DNA of 20,706 nucleotides from Temnopleurus reevesii (lineage: Eukaryota > Echinodermata > Echinoidea > Temnopleuroida > Temnopleuridae), in assembly GCA_036244855.1 (NCBI GenBank), contig BQKZ01004317.1, positions 64,645-85,350 on the forward strand, given 5' to 3'. The notes beneath the pieces are model-generated. The model was not told the DNA's origin. It saw only the letters and a list, made by a program, of their open reading frames with translations, and did no database searches. Position numbers and translations under genes: made by a program. Below are positions 9,581 to 16,800 of this stretch, piece after piece; positions within the stretch are counted from its first letter, which is position 1, and each line of letters opens with the position of its first letter.

Positions 9581-9965
9581 CACTACTGCCGCTATTTTAA
9601 CTATAAAAATGGTGTTCTCCGTATTGCAAGATGCAATATTGCACCCTATTTTCTGAGTGTTTGTAAAAGGTACTGCGAGTCGAATACGTACTGCAAATGA
9701 AAATGGAGCAGTATATTTATTCTTTTGTTGTCTTTTTGTTTAATTCATGAGATTCAGGTGTATGGTATTTTAGTAATATGATCTGATTTTGTAAACAAAA
9801 TAATGATAAATAGTGCACTATTACAGATGCACAATATAAGTATCTTCCTCATTTCCGTTTGCTATCTGAATTTGTACCTTTTCTATTTTCCTATTTTTGT
9901 TAATTGTCATCATCGTAATATCTCTTTTTTGTTATCACTCTTATTTTCACTATTGTTTTTGTTAC

Positions 9966-9966
<1 letters not shown>

Positions 9967-10003
<37 letters not shown>
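9967..10003. repeat. (ATC)n microsatellite
   Basis: About 12 uninterrupted ATC units inside the 2-kb block. The poly-Ser and poly-Met frames over it are repeat artefacts. Confidence 0.95.
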
Positions 10004-10223
10004 CCATAGTCATTTTGTTTGTTGCAAAAATCGCAGTACACTGTAGTGCACAGTGTGCTGGCTCATGCAATCTAAGAAAAAAATGCATCTTGGAACCCTT
10101 TTTCTTGTATTCAGCATCGCATCAAAATGTTCTTAACTGGCTCACTAGCCTTATGAGGTACCAATATGGCTGTTTGAGGTGGTTTATATTCTTTAAGGTT
10201 CTAAATACGAAATAAATACAGTC

Positions 10224-10257
10224 TTAGCGGCCACTTGTCTTTAGCGGCCACTTGTCT
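10224..10257. repeat. 17-bp tandem repeat, two copies
   Basis: TTAGCGGCCACTTGTCT occurs twice, followed by a diverged third start (GCAGCGGTCATTTT). It begins exactly where the homology to the end of the window stops. Confidence 0.8.
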
Positions 10258-10473
10258 GCAGCGGTCATTTTTGCTAATCCCCTTGGGTAAGCACTTTAGA
10301 CAGGTTTGACTTTTTGGATTTCGGAACCACGTTTTTCTTTAAATAAACATGTAGACACTTTATGTGTGTTTTCAGCATTCAAGTGCTGAATTCGGCGACT
10401 ATAATTTATAAAAGTTAATCGTTACTACTATATTTATTGATAATCTACTATAATGATAATGATAGTCATAATT

Positions 10474-10639
10474 CACACGAGATAATATATTTCCGTAAAA
10501 TTAAGTCGAACGGTATTTCAGTGCTCCTTTGTCACCAGTGCTATTTAAATCGAAACCGGCTTGTGATTATTGTGTACATGACGTACAGATCTATTGTCTC
10601 ATGACTCACTCAATTTTACGGAAATAGATTATATCGTGG
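10474..10639. mobile_element. MITE-like element with about 31-bp TIRs
   Basis: 10476-10506 and 10608-10638 are inverted copies (CACGAGATAATATATTTCCG type) with few mismatches. TAATT flanks both sides (10469-10473 and 10640-10644) as a possible 5-bp target duplication. No coding capacity. Confidence 0.65.
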
Positions 10640-10895
10640 TAATTGTTCCTAATCAAAATAAAACACGCTCAGATAAACTCAAATATACTATACAATACAA
10701 ATTATTGTTTATTTGCATGATATTACTTGCATTATATAGTAACACATTTATACTACACTCACATCTGTAATTAATATATCTTCTCTTCTTACACTTCGTG
10801 CATAATATTATGATGATAGTGATACTCATAATAACTGAAGGGTGGCTAATTCGGCCCAATTATAATTTTCTTCATCAGATTTGATCACCGCCGAG

Positions 10896-10923
10896 TTACT
10901 ATTATCATTATCAATAATAGTAA
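10896..10923. repeat. Perfect 10-bp hairpin
   Basis: TTACTATTAT, an 8-nt spacer, then ATAATAGTAA. A short perfect inverted repeat in AT-rich intergenic DNA. Confidence 0.6.
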
Positions 10924-10963
10924 TTTTATACTACACTCACATCTACAATTCAGACCTATATTA

Positions 10964-11273
10964 GCCTGTATTCTGATGTCAGGTTTAACTTAAACTAGAG
11001 TTAAATCTGTGGTTTAAGTACGGGTAGCCAAAAGTGCCAAAGCTTTATTTAAACTATATAATTTGTTTATGTTAACTGCTCTCTTTCCCCATGCTCTAAT
11101 AATGGATAAAACTATTCAATCATTTATTCCAAGACAGCTTTAGTACTATGAGTGCCAAATGTGCTGGTAAATTAAACACCGACTGTCAGAGATTCAAGCC
11201 TCATTTGGCTTTCCATACTTAAACCACAGATTTAAACTCTAGTTTAAGTTAAAACTGACATCAGGATACGGGC
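10964..11273. mobile_element. MITE-like element with about 65-bp TIRs
   Basis: The arms 10964-11029 and about 11207-11273 are inverted copies with a handful of mismatches. The core is CTTAAACTAGAGTTAAATCT on the left and its complement on the right. The outer ends match GCC(C/T)GTAT(C/T)CTGATGTCAG. Non-coding interior of about 180 bp. Confidence 0.8.
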
Positions 11274-11323
11274 CATAGAGTTCGTATTTTGTGCAGGACA
11301 GACATTGTGTTATGGTTCGAGAA

Positions 11324-11400
11324 ACGACAGTACGGTTGACAGATCCGAGTCCATGTTCCATGGTGCGAGTTCGAACCTCACAACTGCCACATTTTTTTTT
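11324..11400 (+). other. Pol III-like fragment ending in a T-run
   Basis: AGTTCGAACCT at 11368-11378 is one base from the box B consensus. The only upstream box A-like match, around GACAGTACGGTT, is weak. It ends with nine T at 11392-11400, which would act as a pol III terminator. No full tRNA fold was found, so it is a tRNA/SINE relic at best. Confidence 0.35.
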
Positions 11401-11629
11401 GTTCAAACATATATAGATTCTTTTTAATTTTACACTTTTATGGAAAAAAATGATGCAACATTGCACCCTAATATGTGCTCCCAGTATTGCATTATTTTGT
11501 TTTTCACCCGTATTGGTGCAAAGTTGAACCCTTTCTCTAGTCTTAGTGCGTTATACACTGGTCAGAAAATAAGTTAGTACATCATTTACAGGCATATCTT
11601 AAAGTTGTTCTGTAGGCTGAGTTGAATGC

Positions 11630-11684
11630 TGTGACAGTTGTCACAGTTTCATGCAATAGCTTTAGTAAAGCTATTACATGAAAC
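11630..11684. repeat. Two abutting palindromes
   Basis: TGTGACAGTTGTCACA (11630-11645) is a perfect dyad with a 2-nt centre. It directly abuts a 39-nt inverted repeat (11646-11684): GTTTCATG arm, AATAGCTTTA, one central base, then the complement, with a single mismatch (11654/11676). Confidence 0.85.
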
Positions 11685-12118
11685 GAACGAAAAAGGTGGA
11701 TGTGAGAGAGATTATTGGCATAACATGTTAAATGTTTGTATTGTAAAACATTCATTTGAACGCACAAACAAAATCAAATCAAATCAAACATATGGATGAA
11801 GTGGTGGGGGTATCAGGTTTCTAGAAGCAGAATTTGATCATTTAATTCCTCAACAAATTTGAAATTTGCTATGCAATTTCATGTATAATGTTGTCAAAAT
11901 GGGGAAAAGCTTTATAAACAGAACCAAATTTACATGTATCTGGCCCAAGTTATAATCAACCCCTGTCTGAATCGTTCAAGAAAATATTCGTGTTACTCTC
12001 TATATCAGATTTGCTGTAATGGCAATTTTCACACTTTCACAGTGTACTTCTACGGAGGTTTTGTCTTAACAATAAATATACCCAAATAGGGGCGCCGAAC
12101 GCTTCAGCCAGACCACGT
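11685..12118. other. Intergenic, nothing recognised
   Basis: AT-rich unique-looking sequence. A short AATCA-type iteration lies at about 11773-11788. No gene or repeat could be supported. Confidence 0.5.
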
Positions 12119-12167
12119 TTTGGAAGGGGCAAGGTATTGTTTGAAGACATTACCTTGCCCTTCCAAA
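12119..12167. repeat. Stem-loop with 17-bp stem
   Basis: TTTGGAAGGGGCAAGGTA pairs with TACCTTGCCCTTCCAAA, leaving one bulged G and a loop of about 14 nt. Possible small-RNA hairpin or MITE remnant. No further evidence. Confidence 0.55.
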
Positions 12168-12748
12168 CATTTGTGTAAGTGAAACCGATCTGGTGTTTCT
12201 GAGTCCCACTGTCATTCGTCGTCTGGTTGTATAGCTCATTTAAAATGCAGCATGTTAATTATAATTTACAGTACACTTGCGAATGCCAACCTATAAAACT
12301 GCTGTAAATCGAATTGGAGTAAATCTACCATGAAAATAAAATTCAAGATGAAAATTAGGGCGATTATCACACATAAATAGCATATTGTTTTCTCCCTCTT
12401 TTAGTTCATAGAAAAAAAGCATAAGAAAGATATTATTTTCAGACAAATAAACCTTCGGAATAATAAACCTAATGAGCCGAAACCATAAAATTGAGTTTCA
12501 TAGAAGTTTTCATCGATTCGACGCCAGTATGTATGGGGTATCAACGACTCGTCACAAAGTGTAGAATAATGTAATTGATACACGTACTTGAAAATGAAGT
12601 ACTTGAACGTATTTGGTGATGTTTCATATGATGTTATACATGAACATACATTAATGCTGTTGTATCGAATGCTTTCTCATGTTAAATACTATATCAAGAC
12701 CTCATAATACGATATATACATTGATATAGAGTAAAATATCCATGTGAA
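12168..12748. other. Intergenic, nothing recognised
   Basis: AT-rich sequence with no supportable gene, RNA or repeat. Confidence 0.5.
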
Positions 12749-13133
12749 TTAATATAAGCATAATAATACAATGCATATAACTATTTCATATTCAAGATTA
12801 TATTCAGCGAACACATGAAACATGTTAAAGAATTGGCAACCATACTTCCATGGATTCTCTCTCCGAATGTGCAGCTCCCAAACAGCGACAAGTCCACTTG
12901 ACTTTATGAGATGCATAATCAAATCATTGCTAACGGCATTCGAAAATCATGAGTTTCCATTCCCATCTACTTGTAGGGCATTGAGGGATGTTTTTATGCC
13001 AAGCGACTCCTCCACCTTTCTCCAATAGAAGCACATTTCTTCACACTGGGTCACCCATTTCTTCACCTGCCTTATGGTAGTCGATATTTGAGTATCTATT
13101 CACGCCTTGACTCCTATTTCTTGGTCCGATTTT
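12749..13133 (-). pseudogene. Possible degraded coding relic, unidentified
   Basis: One minus-strand frame stays open for 50 codons between TGA at 13100-13102 and TGA at 12947-12949, then for 65 more codons to TAA at 12749-12751. The middle part reads like protein, with VKKWVTQCEEMCFYWRKVEE and, past the second stop, VAVWELHIRRENPWKYG. An acceptor-like TTACAG sits at its upstream edge (about 13135-13140). I do not recognise a family. It may equally be chance open frame. Confidence 0.2.
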
Positions 13134-13338
13134 CCTGTAATCAGAGAAAAGGCGATAAATATAATAATGAAATAGGTAAAACCGTACTAGCATGATTGAT
13201 ACAAAGAGCTGTGTTAATAATATAAATATAAAAGCTCTTTCGATTGATAAAGTCTTGCCGAACGGTTGCCGAATGGGTCACTCACGTGAACCTTCAACAC
13301 CTGATTCAACACCTAGCCTCCGTAAGTCAAGTATTAAA

Positions 13339-13489
13339 CAGGGGCCGCGGAACGTTTTGAATAGTGGGTGGGCTGCCACAGCGAGAGCTGTGGGTAATCA
13401 TTTTTACACACTCCCATAGGCTTGCACGTATTATCGGAAAATAGTGCAGGGGCCATGGCCCCCTTGCCCCCGTGGTTCCGCGGCCCCTG
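13339..13489. mobile_element. MITE-like element with 15-bp perfect TIRs and TTAAA target duplication
   Basis: The left end is CAGGGGCCGCGGAAC and the right end is its exact reverse complement. TTAAA flanks both sides (13334-13338 and 13490-13494). 151 bp, non-coding. The CAGGGGC ends recall hAT-type elements, but hAT duplications are usually 8 bp, so the superfamily is open. Confidence 0.8.
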
Positions 13490-13507
13490 TTAAACTATGT
13501 TTGTGGA

Positions 13508-13548
13508 TTTATTGTAAACCAAATGAAAGATAAATTGTAAGATTTATT
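13508..13548 (-). terminator. Candidate polyadenylation signals of gene B
   Basis: AATAAA occurs on the minus strand at 13543-13548 and 13508-13513, about 145-185 nt past the predicted stop. Plausible spacing for a 3' UTR, but AATAAA is common in AT-rich DNA. Confidence 0.35.
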
Positions 13549-13692
13549 AAGAACCACCTTTCCATATTGTTAAATTTAATTTTGTTCTTGTTATTTTTTG
13601 TTGTTCTAGTCTTCATTTAGTACTTCACTTATCTTTCATCCGTTCATGAACTTCCTTTTTTTTGTAGCACTTTACTGTTTTCCAGCGATGTT

Positions 13693-13807
13693 TCATTCGA
13701 TTTTTTTACACTGTATGTTACCTTCCTTATCTTCCTTTAATGATGGGGCATGTACTATTTCAGGTTTGATTTTCATTTTCCTTTCTACTCGTATTACTTT
13801 CCCCGAA
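13693..13807 (-). CDS. Gene B exon 11 (predicted cytosolic tail and stop)
   Basis: 115 nt, acceptor CTCATAG, 37 sense codons plus TGA at 13693-13695. It reads [20 protein letters not shown] followed by a Lys/Glu-rich end finishing CKKIE. It is hydrophilic, like SLC22 C-termini. Its phase matches the TG left by exon 10 (joined codon TGT, Cys). AATAAA signals follow. Tail sequences are poorly conserved, so the call rests on phase, composition and position. Confidence 0.6.
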
Positions 13808-16800
13808 CTATGAGGACAACATTTTGTCAGGTATTCACTTAATCTTCCCCAATGTATTGACCTGTATGTATCATAATGTTTCATCTTTTCAACCCGTGAC
13901 TTCTTTTAAAGTAGTGAACATTTCGATGGCATATTCAAAGAATTAAAACAAATTCAAATCATTTTATTTTTCAATTATTTTGATAATTCAAATGATACAG
14001 TCATAAATGATAATGGAAATAACTAATATGACAAAAGAAAGAAGTAGAGGCCAGCAAAGAAGCGACGCTTAATGATTTGCTTTCATAGTGAACACGAATG
14101 AAATCATAACGGTCTTTTTTTTAATCCCAGAATAAAACACGTAAGAAGTATAATAAAATCTCGATTATTTCATATACCATCCCTTGAACTTACAGACATA
14201 AAATACAGCGTATATGCCTGTTTTTATTATTTGACAAATATTTTCGTAGTAATTTTTACACCGCAAATCAATAACAAAATGTTAGCTTGAATATAAAGCT
14301 GCATGTATAAACATGAAGGTATAATGAATATGATAATGGTGGATATCGGAATACAGGTACTAATCTATCTCTCATTTATGACTTTAACTATCTGTTTATT
14401 ATCAAGTTCATTTACTCAAACATACTTAAACAAGACAAGAAGATCAGAGTACAATGTCTCTTTTATAAGTCATGAACCAAAAATATTTGTTAAGATAAAT
14501 AGCGAAGTGGTAGAAAGAATGGGAGAGGGCTTATGATAAAAAAACATTTGTAAATACTATAGAATGAATAAACATGATATCATTTTAAATAGTACTTGTG
14601 TGCCATTCTTGTAGGTAATACAACGCATTAATTTGTAATTGTTTTTTTTTTAGACTTGATGGTGAGTCACAAAAACATGCACCTAATCGCAGAGAGCATA
14701 TTTATTTTTTAATCAAAATCCGTAAATCCTTTCTCTAACCAAATTTCTCTCAATCATTTTTCAGATTGAAACACTGTTATCATGCAGGCTTCTATTTTCT
14801 CACCAACAGAGTAAATTTAGACAATACTGCCGAAATTGTTTGTTGCACTTACTAACCGTGAAAGTTTTCTAACTTATGAGAAAATGTTTTCAAAAATATG
14901 ATCGAACAACTTCACATCTTATGAAGATGTAAAAACGATCGAAATTTAAAAAAGGGGGAGAATTTAAAAGAAACTATGGGAACCTACCATCCAATGTTCT
15001 CTCCCTCTTCCAAGGTTTCTGGTATCTTCTTCCCTCTGGTCTCTGGTAGGAAGTAGGAAAGTGCTCCACCCATGAGAGCGAGAGCACCAAAGATGACGAG
15101 TGGCATTGGTTCCCACACATCGGAAAGTAACAGTATCAGTGGGGCAAGAATGTTAGACATGTTCGAACACAAGGTACACATGCCGAGAGCCGAGTTCCTG
15201 TATTTTGGTGAATTTAATCGAGAAAACAGTAAGAAAGGTTATGATATAACATGTCTTATATTAAAACTGGTGTACATTAAAAAGACATGTTCAAATATAT
15301 ACGATGGACAAATATTACAAATAAACAAATAAAGCTATTGAATAATGATTCCTAAAGAGTCGTAATACGGTACACATAATCAAACACACAAACACACACA
15401 CACACACACACACACAACACACACAGCACACACAGCACAACACACACACAGGTACACATGCATACGCATATACAGTGAGAACACATACCCACACCCACAC
15501 ACACTGGCACGCAATAACACATAAAATACACATACAGATACACACACACGTACTCACATACGTACGTATAAATTCACCATCACAGCGCACACGCATACCC
15601 ATATACACAAGATTTGAAGAGGATAAAATATCATTACCTTACTGGTGTTGGTATAATTTCACATGCTTGAAGGTAGACGATACAGAATGATGATGTAATG
15701 GCAAGCTTTCCAATCATCGCCACTGCGGCACGACCAACTCCGTAAGCTATATGGGGTATAGAGGAGCACACTTGTGAAATTGTAAACTTGTTGAATCACT
15801 AATGCCCCAATAACATATGATCCACAATTAAACGCGATATCAGCTCGGACTGAACACAATTCAGCATGACTCTTTATTCGGTGACAGTTAAATGTTAGCT
15901 TAACAAAGAGTCGTGTTAAATCGTGTTCAATCGGGGTTTCAATGTGAACATGGTGAATGTGGCTCTGGATTAAAATAAGCTACAAAAATGTGCACACAAA
16001 AACCTCGAGCTGTATTCAGACTCTGTGTGTAAGCAACATATATGAATTAATTCTTACATATGATTACATCCATATTTTGAATGTGACATGTCCCAGATGT
16101 CATAGGAGCTTATCAGGATAAGAGAAAATTAGAAAATTATAAAGAACATTTTCTAATATGGGATTAAATTGGAACTACCTTGCATTGATTTTCATATATT
16201 ATATCTACCATATTTTAACAAAATAAACTATTTGAACCAAATATATACTGATGGTATTGCTAATTTCAATAAAACATGTGAAGAGATACAAAATTTGACT
16301 TTCCATTTTTCCTCTCTATTCAATTTCAACTTACGCATGAAGATGGTAGCAATGATGGCTACTCCACATACGACCATACATAGAATATAGATAGGTCTTC
16401 TTCCCCAACGCTCAATAGGATGAATCACACCGAAGCATGCAGGAATCTCTACTGCACCAGCAATCGCAAACGCGATGTACTTGTTGACACCGAGAGAGCT
16501 AGTACTCAACGCTATTCCGTAGTACACCATGGTGTTCACGCATCTGAATGGAGTATTCATGAAATAAAATTTAAAAATTGAGTTGTTTTACTGTCATCAA
16601 TTTCAAATGCGTATGTGCCCAATGATACTAAGACATATCTAGAGTTGCAGAGATGCCAGTCGTTCCGGAATATGTATGAGGTTCATCTTCAAATGAATTC
16701 AAGATTTAATAATAATAATATACATGGATTCATATACCGCATTTACTATACTAAATATATTCAGCTGCGCTGAGAGTATGGTTATCGCAGTCATATTTTT

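Larger units (their letters stand above)
8213..10223. repeat. 2-kb block repeated at 18685-20706, copy 1
   Basis: Direct repeat, about 97-98% identical by eye, with no recognisable gene. It contains a palindromic MITE, two pol III-like segments and an (ATC)n tract. The stretch 9133-9873 appears identical to 19609-20349 over 741 bp, whereas differences cluster near both ends. Short ORFs in it are not recognisable. Confidence 0.92.

Noticed and set aside
9967..10003. CRISPR-like array
   Set aside because: The repeats are simple trinucleotides without spacers, and the context is eukaryotic.
9803..10088. Poly-Ser and poly-Met ORFs, and their twins at 20279-20600
   Set aside because: Frames across the ATC microsatellite, with no other protein character.
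14303..14536. Plus-strand 77-codon ORF with a hydrophobic stretch
   Set aside because: Inside intron 10 of gene B on the opposite strand, with no family motif; AT-rich DNA often gives such frames.
15315..15608. Minus-strand Cys/Val-rich ORFs
   Set aside because: By-products of the CA microsatellite in intron 9 of gene B.
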